Below are positions 11,100 through 21,204 of a stretch of DNA of 64,000 bases, in pieces; position 1 is the first letter of the stretch, and each line of letters starts with the position of its first letter. Both the position numbers and the translations under genes were made by a program. A model generated the notes under the pieces. It had not been told where the DNA came from. It saw only the letters and a program-made list of their open reading frames with translations, and made no database searches. Source of the DNA: Malania oleifera (lineage: Eukaryota; Streptophyta; Magnoliopsida; Santalales; Ximeniaceae); NCBI RefSeq assembly GCF_029873635.1, contig NC_080423.1, positions 94,035,691-94,099,690 on the forward strand. Direction: 5' to 3'.

Positions 11100-11598
11100 A
11101 AAGATGTGGGTAGATTAGGGCATAAGACCATTGTTCTTCAACGTGGGTGACTTGGTGCTTGTTAAGCTCAATATTAAATTGATCAGGCCACTACGAGGTC
11201 GAGATAGGAGACTACTTCGCAAATATGAAGGACTAGTCCCCATCTTGGCTAAATTGAGAAGGCCTTTTACAAGGTTTGATCCTTCAGCTTGGATGAAAGT
11301 GCATCATGTGTTTCACATCAGCTACCTCAAGCCATTCAATGCCGACATTGAAGATCCATGTAGAAGTTAATCAACTAGAGCACCAATGACAATGCAATCT
11401 AATAGAAGAGAAATTGTAGTCATCCTTGCAGGCAGAGAGTTCACATCATCAAGAAGGAAGTGGCACGAGTTTTTAGTGAAGTGGAAAGGCCTTAGAGACA
11501 AAGAAATTAGCTATATTTTAGTGGAAGACATGCAATTGTTCGTGGATAAAGTTGAAGAGTACCTAACATCAAAGTCTATGAGCATGTCAACTGCGTAA
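11100..11598 (+). pseudogene. Integrase C-terminus and chromodomain
   Basis: The frame 11131-11370 reads FFNVGDLVLVKL, RKYEGLVPILAK and WMKVHHVFHISYLKPFNAD, the conserved tail of gypsy integrases. The frame 11386-11598 carries a chromodomain with EFLVKWKGLRDKEISY and LFVDKVEEYL. Chromodomains of chromoviruses are thought to steer integration to particular chromatin. A stop near 11368 separates the two. The chromodomain lacks the usual tryptophan in the SWEP-like position (SYIL here). Confidence 0.7.
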
Positions 11599-11607
11599 GA
11601 GGGGGAG

Positions 11608-12124
11608 TGTCACGAGCCAAGCTTGTTTAGGGCATTATACTTGCTTGTGATTGCTTGTCTTGCGTGCATGGGATGGGTTATCATAATGTAAATACTAGCG
11701 TAGGTTTTATTGCCTTAAGAGTATTTCTGTTGTAGTGTAAAAATGAGAGTATGACTCAGACAGTTTGATTTTTCCTAGTGTCAGAGCTAAAATAGTGTAT
11801 AAAGCTCTTTTGAGGAGGGTGAGTGTTCATCAATCTTGTAAAACTCACTAGTCATTGTAAACATGTTTAACCTACTTGTCTCCCTCGCTAGAAAAACATA
11901 GCTTAATGAGGTGTTGCTTAATGAATTACGTTGTTTTGATGTTTACCACTTGCTTGTCATTTACTTTCATGAGTTGTTTACTTCTTCCACTTATATTTCA
12001 TTCAAATCCTATGAATGTGTTCTGTTGGTAAACTGCAGTAATCTTTGACTGATTAGTTAAGCAAGAGTTCTTTAGCTAGTGTTGCATGACCCTTCATAAG
12101 GTGTGAAATACTTGGCTCGTGACA
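11608..12124 (+). repeat. 3' LTR of the chromovirus with 14-bp inverted ends
   Basis: It is preceded by a polypurine tract (agagggggag). It starts TGTCACGAGCCAAG and ends with the exact inverse, CTTGGCTCGTGACA, giving 517 bases with perfect 14-base inverted ends. A TATA-like gtataaagc lies near 11797. No second copy of this LTR is seen in the window. Confidence 0.75.
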
Positions 12125-12229
12125 CCTTTTCAAATTCCTCAACTTCTTAGACATATTTCTTCATACCGCCACCACTATTGGACCAAGCACCGCTTGATCT
12201 ACCACCAACCAAAATTTCATTGCTTGGGG

Positions 12230-12791
12230 TGTTATTTGTGGGTCTTATACTTTAAGAAAAGAATGAAGAAGGAAAAACATGAAGGAGGTAGCACAGCAGA
12301 TTCATCGACGAGGAGCTATATTCGTTGACGAGGAGACAGCAAAGGCTGTTGACGAGTAATTACCGAGAGTAGGTGATTTCAGATTTCTGGATTCGTTGAC
12401 GAAAGTCCTGTGTTCGTCGACGAAGTGTCTTCTTGGTCTCGTTGACGAAGCCCTACGTTCGTCGATGAGAGATGCCTGGGCTGCGAGCAGTTTTTCAGAA
12501 TTTTTGAATTTTGAATGTTGGGTGGTTGGGCAAACGGGGGGAAACCTCTGAGAAACTTTTATATATGTTATTTTGGGCATATATGAGTAGAGAGTTGATC
12601 ATTTTGAGAAGTGTATGGTGTACATCTTGATTTCTTAGTGAAAAATTTGTGTGCTATTGCTTCCGTGGATGTAGGCTTTGCCGAATCACGTTAAATCTTT
12701 GTGTTGTCATTCTGATTGTGTATTTTTATTCACTTGTTGTTTTTATTTCTATTGTGCATCTTTATTATCCGATCCGATCATTATCACAACA
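12230..12791 (+). repeat. 5' LTR of the Tork element
   Basis: Begins TGTTATTTGTGG and ends TTATCACAACA. Seven CGTCGACGA-like motifs lie at 12303-12469, upstream of a TATA box (tttatatatg, 12559-12567). The copia late-LTR motif ccgtggatgtaggc...gccgaatcacgttaaat is at 12662-12696. A minus-strand open frame across the motif array is a repeat artefact. Confidence 0.9.
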
Positions 12792-12810
12792 AATTGGTAT
12801 CAGAGCGAAG
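12792..12810 (+). other. Primer binding site, initiator Met-tRNA
   Basis: aattggtatcagagcgaag follows the LTR directly. TGGTATCAGAGC is the standard complement of plant initiator Met-tRNA used to prime minus-strand synthesis. Confidence 0.9.
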
Positions 12811-12815
12811 TTGTT

Positions 12816-13545
12816 ATGGCATCGGGATCGTCTTCTGCAAGGTTTGACATCGTTAAATTTGATGGAACCAGAAACTTTGGTTTATGGCAGAGGAGAGTAA
12901 AGGACATTCTTGTGCAACAAGGAATGGCTAAGGCTTTGCTTGATACTCAATCGGAAGAAATGGATGAGACAACATGGGTAGATTTGAAAGCAAAGGCAGT
13001 GTCTACAATACGCTTGAGTTTGGCCGACCAAGTTCTCTATCGGGTGACGGAGGAGGATTCTTCAGCGGCTATCTGGCGAAAGTTTGAAAGTCGGTACATG
13101 TTTAAATCCCTCAATAATGAACTTTTTTTTAAGCAGCGTTTATATTGGCTTAAGATGGTAAAAGGATCTAGTCTAGATCAACACATCAATGCATTTAATC
13201 AAATCATAAGTGATCTTATGAGAGTTGATGTGAAGTTTGATGAGGATGATAAGGCTTTGATGTTGTTAAATTCCTTGCCCTCAACTCATACCTATGAAAA
13301 TCTTGTGACCACTCTTATTGGGGAAAAGAAACTCTTGATTTAGAAGAGGTAACAAGTGCCTTGTTGAATTTTCATCAAAGATTGAAGATTTGTGATGAAG
13401 GACTTGTGATAAAAGGTAGTAATGAGCGAAGCAAAGGAAAGTTTAAGAATGGGTCTAATTAGAAATCCCGAAATCAATCCAAGAAGAAGAAGAAAATTCA
13501 GTGTTATAAATGTGGTAAAAGGGGTACGTGAAACCAGAGTGTCCA
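12816..13545 (+). pseudogene. Tork gag with zinc knuckle, two frameshifts
   Basis: The start chosen is the ATG at 12816 (MASGSSSARFDIVKFDGT), just after the primer site; an upstream ATG at 12678 lies inside the LTR. The capsid-like region runs to 13343, where a one-base shift makes KKLLI-stop. Reading resumes as TLDLEEVTSALLNFHQRLK. A second shift falls inside the CCHC knuckle (CYKCGKRG, then VKPECP): the histidine codon has lost a base. An additional stop occurs near 13460. Gag would package element RNA in cytoplasmic particles. Confidence 0.8.
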
Positions 13546-14300
13546 GATTGGAAGGAGGGAAATGCTAATAAGCATGAAGGGATTTCAAAATCTGTGAATA
13601 TTGTTCAAAAAGAGGATTTAATAGATGGTGATGTTCTATCAGTTTCATCGGAGTCGGATATTCTAATGAACTCTTGGATACTTGACTCGGCATGTTCTTA
13701 TCACATGACTCCAAACAAGGAGTGGTTCAGCACTTACAGGTTAGTAAACTCTGGATCAGTTCTTATACGTAATGATGCTTCTTGTAAGATCGTTGGCATA
13801 GCAAATGTAAAGATAAAAATTTTTGATGGTGCTGTAAGAACATTGTGTAATGTAAGACATATACCTGAGTTGAGAAAGAGTCTGATATCACCTGGCACTT
13901 TGGATTGTAATGGCTTCAATTACAAGTCCAAATGTGGAGTCTTAACGGTGTTGAAAGGTAATCTGACTGTAATGAAAGGGCAGAAACTGGATGGAAATAT
14001 CTACGCGTTGCAGGGAACTACTGTTGTAGGTGGAGTTGTAGCTGTGAATGCTGATGTAAAGATAAAAATGTTTGATGGTGCTGTAAGAACATTGTGTAAT
14101 GTAAGACATATACCTGAGTTGAGAAAGAGTCTGATATCACTTGACACTTTGGATTGTAATGACTTCAATTACAAATCCAAAGGTGGAGTCTTAATGGTGT
14201 TGAAAGGTAATCTGACTGTAATGAAAGGGCAGAAATTGGATGGAAATATCTACGCATTGCACGGAACTACTGTTGTAGGTGGAGTTGCAGCTGTGGATGC
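13528..14300 (+). pseudogene. Tork protease with in-frame tandem duplication
   Basis: The frame carries the copia aspartic protease signature WILDSACSYHMTP (catalytic D near 13684) and downstream LISPGTLDCNGF. The following 83 codons, beginning VKIKIFDGAVRTLCNVRHI, are repeated in frame (13808-14056 and 14057-14305). The protein would therefore have two copies of the segment between the protease and the integrase zinc domain. The frame stays open across both copies. Confidence 0.8.
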
Positions 14301-15213
14301 TGAATCAGATGAGACTATCTTGTGGCATATGCATCTTAGACATATAGGAGAACATGGCATGAAAGAATTACATAAAAGAAATTTGTTGAAAGGTTTGAAA
14401 TCATGTCAGTTGAAATTTTGTAGATTTTGTGTTCTTAGAAAACAGAATAGAGCAAAATTCAGTTCAGTTACTCATAAGACGAAAGGAATTCTTGACTATG
14501 TACATTCAGATGTTTGAGGCCCAGTTAGAGTAGCATCAAAGGGTGGACATGTGTATTACGTGAGTTTCATTGATGATTACTCACGGAAGGTTTGGGTTTA
14601 CTTCATGCGTCACAAATCTAGTACGTTTGCCAAGTTTAAGATTTGGAAGGCTGAAGTGGAAAACCTGATAAGGAGAAGAATCAAATACTTAAGATTGGAT
14701 AATGGGACAGAGTACGTTGATTCTCGACTTTTGGAATTTTGTGCGGAGCAGGGCATCAAGACACATTTTACAATTCACCCGACACCTCAGCAAAATGGTG
14801 TGATAGAATGGATGAACCAGACTCTTGCTGATAGGGCTCGGTGTCTCAGATTGAATGCAAGACTACCAAAGAATTTTTGGGCCGAGGTAGTTAGTATAAC
14901 TTATTTTTTGGTAAATCGATCACCAAAGGCATCACTAGCGGGTAAAGAGGCGGAAGAGGTTTGGATGGGATATGCAGTAGACTACTCTGGATTGAAGGTA
15001 TTCGGGTGTTCAGCCTATGTCCATGTGTCTAGTGAGGAGAGGTTTAAGCTTGATCCGAAGTCTCGTCGTTGCATCTTCTTGGGGTATCCAGAGGGTGTGA
15101 AGGGGTATAAGCTGTGGGATCTGGCGGCAAACAAGGTGGTGATTAGTAGAGATGTAGTCTTTGATGAGAATGCTATGGTGAAGTGTACTCAAAAGTTTGA
15201 TGATCAAAAATAG
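14300..15213 (+). pseudogene. Tork integrase
   Basis: The zinc region reads ILWHMHLRHIGEHGMKEL and CRFCVLRKQ. The core has HSDV (first D), RLDNGTEY (second D) and QQNGVIEWMNQTL (E), so all three catalytic acids remain. A TGG to TGA nonsense change follows HSDV at 14515-14517. The C-terminal part includes FGCSAYVHV and RRCIFLGYPEGVKGYKLWD, and ends at TAG 15211-15213. Confidence 0.85.
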
Positions 15214-16186
15214 AAGCTAGAAAGTTGGGGCAGTGATGAACATGTTGTGCAGGTGGAGTTGGAAGCTCAGGAAAACGAAAATGATCATGGTCCCATGGTT
15301 GCAGGGAGCTCTAGCTCGGAAAACCAGCAAGTCGACGATATTCCTATACGAAGATCCAGACGTACTATCAAGCCTTCATCAAGGTATGATTTTGATGAAT
15401 TAGTATCTTATGCTTTTCTTACTTTTTGTAAAGATCCAACTACCTTTCATGAGGTAGTGCACGGCCAGGATAAAAATAGGTGGATGAGAGCAATGATTGA
15501 GGAGATGAAATCTTTGCATAAGAACCAAACTTGGGACTTGGTGGAGTTTCCAGATGAAAAGAGACCGATAGGGTGCAAATGAGTGTATAGGAAGAAGGGA
15601 ACAATTTCAAAAAAGGAAGGAGAAAAATTCAAGGCACGATTGGTGGCAAAAGGATACTCATAGAAAAAAGGAAATAGATTATGATGAGATCTTTTCTCCA
15701 GTGGTACGACATACTTCTATTAGAATTGTGTTGGGGTTGGTAGCTTATTACGATCTTCATTTGAAACAAATGGATGTGAAGACGGTGTTTCTTCACGGTG
15801 ATTTGGAGGAACAAATCTACATGGTACAGTCGGAGGGATTAATTGAATTAGGAAAAGAAAATTTTTTTTGCAGGTCTCTTTATGGGCTGAAACAATCTCC
15901 AAGGCAATGGTATAGACGTTTTGATTCCTACATGATCAAGATTGGCTATAAACGGTGTGAGTATGATTGCTGCGTTTATGTGAATAAACTTGAGGATGGC
16001 TGTCTTATTTTCTTGTTATTGTACGTCAATGACATGTTGATACCTGCAAAGGATTTAATTGAGGTGATTCAGTTAAAGTATCTGTTGCATAAGGAATTTG
16101 ACATGAAGGATCTTGGTTCAGTCAAGAAAATACTTGGAATGGAGATTCGCTGTGACAGGACTGTAGGGAGATTATGGTTATCTTAG
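15214..16186 (+). pseudogene. Tork reverse transcriptase, active site mutated
   Basis: A linker with SRRTIKPSSRYDFDE leads into RT: MKSLHKNQTWDLVEFPDEK, then KARLVAKGYS, QMDVKTVFLHGDLEEQIYM and SLYGLKQSPRQWY. The catalytic box reads YVND (16022-16033) instead of YVDD. Nonsense codons interrupt at about 15580 (TGG to TGA), 15661 (CAG to TAG) and 16184 (CAG to TAG). A frameshift near 15670 separates the two halves. Confidence 0.85.
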
Positions 16187-16990
16187 GACAGTTATGTGCA
16201 GAAGGTGTTGGAAAAGTTTAGCATGATTGATGCAAGACCAGTGAGTACACCTTTAGCGAATCACTTTAAGTTGTCTACTGCAGATTGCCCAAGTTCGAAT
16301 GAGGAAATTCGGGACATGTCAAAGGTCCCCTATGCTAGTGCTGTGGGGAGTTTAATGTATGTCATGGTATGTACAAGGCTAGATTTAGCGCATGCAGTAA
16401 GCGTGGTGAGCAAGTTTCTCTCTAATCCAGGAAGGCAGCATTGGGAAACCGTTAAATAGATATTTAGATACTTGCGGGGTACATCGGGATATGGCATCAT
16501 GTTCGGCAAGCAACATAGTTGTCCTACAGTTATGGGGTTTGTTGATGCAGATTATGCTGGAGATATGGATGATAGAAGATCTACAACGGGATATGTGTTT
16601 ACTTTTGTAGGAGGACCGGTATGTTGGAGATCCATGGTACAGTCTCTGGTTGCATTATCCACGACTAAGGCGGAATATATGGCAGTTACCCAAACTGCAA
16701 AGGAAGCCTTATGGCTTACTGGTTTAGTTAGAGAGCTGAGAATACGAAAAAATGGAGTGGTGCTACATTGTGATAGTCAGAGTGCTATTTACTTGGCGAA
16801 GAATCAAGTATATCATGCTAGAACCAAGTATATTGATGTGAGATTTCACATGGTTCGGGAATTGATTTCTTCGGGTGAACTTGTGTTAAAGAAAGTTCAT
16901 ACATCTGATAATGCAGCAGATATTCTAACCAAATCAGTTACTTCAGAGAAGTTCAAGCATTACTTGGACTTGCTTCATGTCTCCAAGTGA
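16187..16990 (+). pseudogene. Tork RT end and RNase H
   Basis: The frame reads PYASAVGSLMYVMVCTRLDLAHAV, a stop (TGG to TAG, about 16457), YLRGTSGYGIMF, then GFVDADYAGDMDDRRSTTGYV (D), LSTTKAEYMA (E) and LHCDSQSAIYLAKN (D), then HVSK-stop at 16990. RNase H acidic residues are present. HARTKYIDVRFHMVREL is the usual copia pol terminus. Confidence 0.85.
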
Positions 16991-17079
16991 TTGAAGGGAG
17001 ACAAGCCCAAATCTAACGTTTTCAAGTTCAAGGTGGAACTTATCATATTTTTAGGACTCTCCTAGGAGGCATATAATTG

Positions 17080-17092
17080 CTAAGGTGGAGAT
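17080..17092 (+). other. Polypurine tract of the Tork element
   Basis: ctaaggtggagat lies immediately before the 3' LTR, the expected place for plus-strand priming. Confidence 0.75.
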
Positions 17093-17661
17093 TGTTATTT
17101 GTGGCTCTTATACGTTAAGAAAAGAATGAAAAAGGAAAAACATGAAGGAGGCAGCACAGCAGACTCGTCGACGAGGAGCTATATTCGTCGACAAGGAGAC
17201 AGCAAAGACTTGTTGGCGAAGGCTCAAAATTTCATCGATGAGTAATTACCGAGAGCAGGTGATTTCAGATTTTTGGATTCGTCGACGAAAGCCCTGTCTT
17301 CGTCGACGAAGTGTCTTCTTGGTCTCGTTGATGAAGCTCTGTGTTCGTCGACGAGAGACGCCTGGGTTGCGATCAGTTTTTTAGAATTTTGAATGTTGGG
17401 TGGTTGGGCAAACCGGGGGAAACCTTCGGGAAACTTTTATATATGTGATTCTGGGCATATATGAGTAGAGAGTTGATCATTTTGAGAAGTGTATTGTGTA
17501 CATCTTGATTTCTTAGTGAAAAATTTGTGTGCCGTTGCTTCCATGGATGTAGGCTTTGTCGAACCACGTTAAATCTTTGTGTTGATTGTGTATTTTTATT
17601 CACTTGTTGTTTTTATTTCTGCTGTGCATCTTCATTATTTGATCCGATCATTATCACAACA
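17093..17661 (+). repeat. 3' LTR of the Tork element
   Basis: 569 bases, TGTTATTTGTGG to TTATCACAACA, closely matching the 5' LTR. Seven CGTCGACGA-like motifs at 17166-17355 include several perfect palindromes that are decayed in the 5' copy. The late-LTR motif is at 17550-17575. Confidence 0.9.
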
Positions 17662-18560
17662 TGTGGCCACTTAGGGGAAGCTGCCATTCTCTTTTGTATT
17701 CTCTAGACTTCTAGTTTCATGAGCAGTTGCTCCAACTGCAAGATTTTGGGATTTTTCCCATGATATTTTTTATCTGCAACTTGATATTTTAATTGTAGAC
17801 ATAAATATTTTGCGAAGAAGTGCAATAATTTGATATGAAAGGCTAGAAATTGAGATATTAGTATACCATCAACACTTTGGAGCGTGGAATTGTCACTATC
17901 AGTAAGAAAAATTAGTTTGCATTGCTGCATTTATGAGTTTTCTGTGTGCATTTGTTTAATTTTGCATGTTCTCGAGACTACATGAGAATTGAAGATGGTT
18001 TTTAAGAAATTGGGAGTCAGGCTTCTGGGTAAATTGTGTTAAGGGCTTTTAGTGTTCTATAGTATATAGATAAATAAATCAAGTAACATGGTGACAACTT
18101 GTTAGAAAAGGGAATGACTTTTGCCATACTTTGTGCATAATATCAAGCCATTCCTTACCTTTTGTACGTTCAGAGAAAATGTTTGCAAATTCATCATTGA
18201 TGGAATATGTCCTATAAATATAGTTTCTAGAAATGGAGGCACTCGTATGCAGCTTCACTTAGAACCCCACCCATTATTATATATCTTGGATTGATAATGT
18301 TACTTTACATATTTGTGAAAGATGTTTGGTTCTTATCCAAATAAGTGACTATTTATATAATGTTAGTGTGATATCATACCCATGAATATTGGCCATGTAC
18401 TCCTCGGTTGGATGATTTGGGTGTTGTTCAAGGACATAAGAACACATCTTTCACTATAATGATATGAAGATCATTTTGAAGCCCACTTTACCGACCAACC
18501 AAGATGCATAATTTGATATATTGATAATGTCAAAGTTACTCATCTTGAAGACACTACAAG
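17662..18560. other. AT-rich DNA with no supported gene
   Basis: Single-copy-looking, T-rich sequence. A 75-codon minus frame (17703-17930) is not recognisable. It could be intergenic DNA or intron. Confidence 0.4.
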
Positions 18561-18573
18561 CAACAAAATGTAG

Positions 18574-18819
18574 GTGTTTGAAGACAATCCAAGTCTTTTA
18601 AACATTCCTATTGTTGAGTTTGTCATGCCCGATGTGTTCCTTGATGCCAAACTCAATTCAAGTCTATGGTGCTGCTATCGGAATGTTGTTTCTTGCATTG
18701 CTCAAGCAACGAATTTTGAAAAGTCAAAGTTTGTTTCTTACTTCCGATCCTCCAACATTTCAAAATTTGAGGCTAAATTTATACTAGCTAGGGGAGATTT
18801 GATCATGGACAAGAAGTAG
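18574..18819 (+). CDS. Unrecognised 81-codon frame
   Basis: The frame (FEDNPSLLNIPIVEFVMPD start; ILARGDLIMDKK end) has ordinary amino-acid composition. It sits directly upstream of an LTR-like start (TGTTGGAAACTAATTCAG, 18838). It could be the tail of a transposon-associated reading frame or chance. No family is recognised. Confidence 0.2.
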   Translation: MFEDNPSLLNIPIVEFVMPDVFLDAKLNSSLWCCYRNVVSCIAQATNFEKSKFVSYFRSSNISKFEAKFILARGDLIMDKK

Positions 18820-18837
18820 GACCATGGGTAGACCTTT

Positions 18838-19400
18838 GTTGGAAACTAATTCAGAAGAATTTGATAAACAATTCTTGGGTTTAGTTAATAGTTTATTGTG
18901 TGGTTAGTTTAATTATAATAGAATTATTTATATTTGGGGGTTTGTATGTAATATTTAAGGGTGGGCCTTGGATCAACAATAAGGTTACTTCCATTTGGTC
19001 ATGGGTTTGAATCCAAGGAAACAACCTTTGTGCATAAAAGAAGGGGTAAGACTGCGTACACTGTGAGGACCCTCTCCCTACCCTTGCAAAGTAAGGATCC
19101 TTGTGGCTTGGGGACACCTTTTTTAGTATGTAAGATTTGTATTTTAATGGTTCTTTTTTAATTTCATGCATCTTGAGGGGTATATGTGTAATATCTTGTA
19201 ATAGACTTTCTTATAAATAGGGTGTGAACAGTGAAAGCCATGCAAGAGTTATATTATTGATGAATTTGAATTGAAGTGAATGTGTGTTCCCGCCCCCCTT
19301 GTATCTCCTTCTCTTCTTCTTTCTTTTTCTTCTTCTTCCTCTTTGCTCTCCTCCCCTCTATCTCACCTAAATTATTTGTTGGTTGTAATTCCATGATGTT
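18838..19400 (+). repeat. LTR-like sequence carrying a SINE
   Basis: It starts TGTTGGAAACTAATTC and contains a clear TATA box (cttataaatagg, about 19210-19222), then ttattgatgaatttgaattg and a CT/TTC-rich stretch (19305-19345). This layout is that of a copia-type LTR. No end or second copy is certain, so this may be a solo or fragmentary LTR. Confidence 0.35.
18957..19125 (+). mobile_element. tRNA-derived SINE with 13-bp TSD
   Basis: The head reads gggtgggccttggatcaac, like a tRNA box A. gtcatgggtttgaatcc carries box B. The body has gtaagactgcgtacac and the 3' end is poly-T-like (cacctttttta). Flanking gtatgtaatattt (18944-18956) and gtatgtaagattt (19126-19138) form a 13-base TSD with one mismatch. 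The sequence resembles a widespread SINE type of dicots whose body contains gtaaggctgcgtaca. Confidence 0.8.
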
Positions 19401-19644
19401 GTCTGCATCAATTATGCTTCTAGATATGTTTGGATACTTACGAGAACTTTAATTATGTATTGATGCATGGACCTTTGTAGAGTGTAGTAGTAATATTGGA
19501 ATAGGTAAATTCTGTAATTATATGCATGAATATAACATTCTCAAGAAGTGCTTATTGCTTTGAATTTTAATTATAATTGAATTATTTGTTGCTATGTTTA
19601 TAAATATAATTACTCCATATTTGTGTTTTTTAAACATGATTCAG

Positions 19645-19713
19645 GACGTTTAAATGTTCTGTTTATCATGCCATTGCTGTGGACAAAGAACCACTGCCTT
19701 AATATACAAGAGG
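19645..19713 (+). other. Possible short exon
   Basis: A T-rich tract ends in catgattcag (acceptor-like) at about 19645. About 68 bases later comes caagag then gtaata (donor-like). One frame between them is open (RLNVLFIMPLLWTKNHCLN). It could be an exon of the candidate gene starting at 6490, but such signals arise by chance. Confidence 0.2.
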
Positions 19714-19719
19714 TAATAT

Positions 19720-19840
19720 ATATATATATATTTGAAATGATGGTGTCTGAGGCCCTTTGGACACTCGACTAATCCATCAGGATTAGGGCCCGCCCCTCTA
19801 CCCTTCACCACCATTATCTCAAAGAGAAAGGTGTAGCCCC
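19720..19840 (-). mobile_element. Short SINE-like insertion with 13-bp TSD
   Basis: Perfect direct repeats caagaggtaatat lie at 19707-19719 and 19841-19853. The 121 bases between end in a TA-rich tail when read on the minus strand. They contain gattagtcgagtgtcc and ggcctcagacacc, like the 3' part of a tRNA-derived SINE. The head is missing, so it looks 5' truncated. Confidence 0.6.
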
Positions 19841-20039
19841 CAAGAGGTAATATTACTTGATTGATTCTTTCATTAATGAATTGTCATTGTTTTATCTCTT
19901 GAACTGTACCTATTCTTTAAATTTTCTCAACTACTGCAGTTATTTTTTGATCAGTGGTTAACAAAATAAATTAATTTCACTTTTAGAGAAAAACAACTTT
20001 GCTTCTCTATGGACCTGTTTTTGAGATTAAGAAAAAAAA

Positions 20040-20600
20040 TTCATTAAAGAAAACAAAACAATAGTACAATAATGTGGGAAACAAGATATCCTCCCAGAAT
20101 CAAAAAGCAATTATAGTAATGTTTGTTGCCTCCACTCCTTTTGGAGATGGGAGAATGAAATTCCCTCCAAAAACCAAAAGAATGTGCCCAAAAAGAAGCG
20201 AGAAAGACAACTATGTCCTACAACAAATGGAAAGAAGTTGTTTAAGCCTCGAAAATTCTCACATTTAGCTTGGGCCATGGAATCCAAATATGGCACACAC
20301 TGCACATATCCATGAAGCTGTCCCCATTTTACTTCTTCTAGAACCCCAGAATCAAACCAACAAGAAAGCATGCGCATTTTGAGAGACCACCCACACTTCC
20401 TCAAAAGCACCTTGCAATTTAGAACGAAATTCACATTAGTCTCATTTGACTGTTGGCACATCATGCGAACATCTAGGTTGATGGCCTTGTATTGTCTTCT
20501 TACTTGCAACGAGTCATTTGTATTAATTTTTTTAAGAGTCAAAAGTTCAAATGAAAACCTTGATCTTAAAAGAAACCTTAGCCTTCCAAATGGCATGATA
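20040..20600 (-). pseudogene. L1-type LINE fragment, C-terminal zinc region
   Basis: The minus-strand frame (20111-20596) contains INTNDSLQVRRQYKAINLD, then MMCQQSNETNVNFVLNC. This matches the cysteine-histidine motif that follows RT in plant L1 LINEs (usually C-x2-C...E-x-x-x-H-x4-C). One cysteine reads R and the histidine reads N, so the zinc site is broken. No poly-A tail or TSD is seen. The upstream RT is absent. Confidence 0.5.
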
Positions 20601-21204
20601 TAGAGGGAAAAACTAGGGCCGAAGGTTTTAATAAATGAAAAAAAAAATAGTTGGAAGAAAGAGAACCTGTGGAATCCCTTTAATTTTTCATGATGGATGT
20701 GTCCAATTTAGTTACATTGTGAGTTATGTGAAGAGTATTTTGTTACACAGCTACTTCATTGCCTGATGGAAGGAGGTTATTGTTGGGTTATTTTGAGAAT
20801 CAAGTGTGTGACAACAATTGGAGGGGAGACGAATGCAATTCTATGGAATACAAGCTTACATCTAGGGGCCAAAGAGTCCCCTTTTTCCTTTGGTTATGGA
20901 TGAGCTTGCAGGACATATTCAAGTTGTCCTATGGTGCATTCAATATTTTGAATGATGTAGACGTATATTGTTAGTTGATACAATTAAAAATAGGAGTCAA
21001 TTCTAAGTAAAACTTTGATTGAAACTTTAAAAATTGAAGGATTTAAGATATATAGTAATATGATAAATATATAAAATGTAAATATAGTAATATATATATA
21101 TATATATGTATATATATAGTAACATTTAGATATTTAGGTTGAAATAGATAGAGTATAGATTTATAATAATAGGTGAAGAAATGGAGGAGCTGATATTAGT
21201 GGTC
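20601..21204. other. No recognisable feature, TA-rich
   Basis: Includes a TA microsatellite at about 21083-21118. A 71-codon plus frame (20759-20974) is not recognised. Confidence 0.4.

Larger units (their letters stand above)
7990..12124 (+). mobile_element. Degenerate Galadriel-like chromovirus, 5' truncated
   Basis: Domain order is end of gag, protease, (gap), RT, RNase H, integrase, chromodomain, then one LTR, all on the plus strand. That order plus the C-terminal chromodomain defines Ty3/gypsy chromoviruses. The wording of the RNase H (FVVKIDN) and integrase tail (KVHHVFHISYLKPFNAD) suggests the Galadriel/CRM side rather than Tekay. The 5' LTR, most of gag and the first half of RT are missing. 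A foreign block occupies 8546-9254. Every domain carries stops and frameshifts. Confidence 0.75.
12230..17661 (+). mobile_element. Tork-lineage Ty1/copia retrotransposon, complete but inactive
   Basis: Two LTRs (562 and 569 bases) flank a Met-tRNA primer site, gag, protease, integrase, RT, RNase H and a polypurine tract in copia order. The flanks show tgggg before and tgtgg after, a five-base TSD with one mismatch. Gag (FDGTRNFGLWQRRVKDIL) and protease (DSACSYHMTPNKEWF) wording fit the Tork/Tnt1 group. At least six nonsense codons, two frameshifts, a mutated RT active site and a 249-bp internal duplication make it dead. Confidence 0.9.

Noticed and set aside
12302-12580. 92-codon minus-strand frame in the Tork LTR
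   Set aside because: It translates the GTCGAC motif cluster of an LTR; the equivalent 3' LTR does not keep it intact.
18957-19125. Possible tRNA gene from box A/box B-like sequence
   Set aside because: No cloverleaf can be drawn; the body, tail and TSD identify a SINE.
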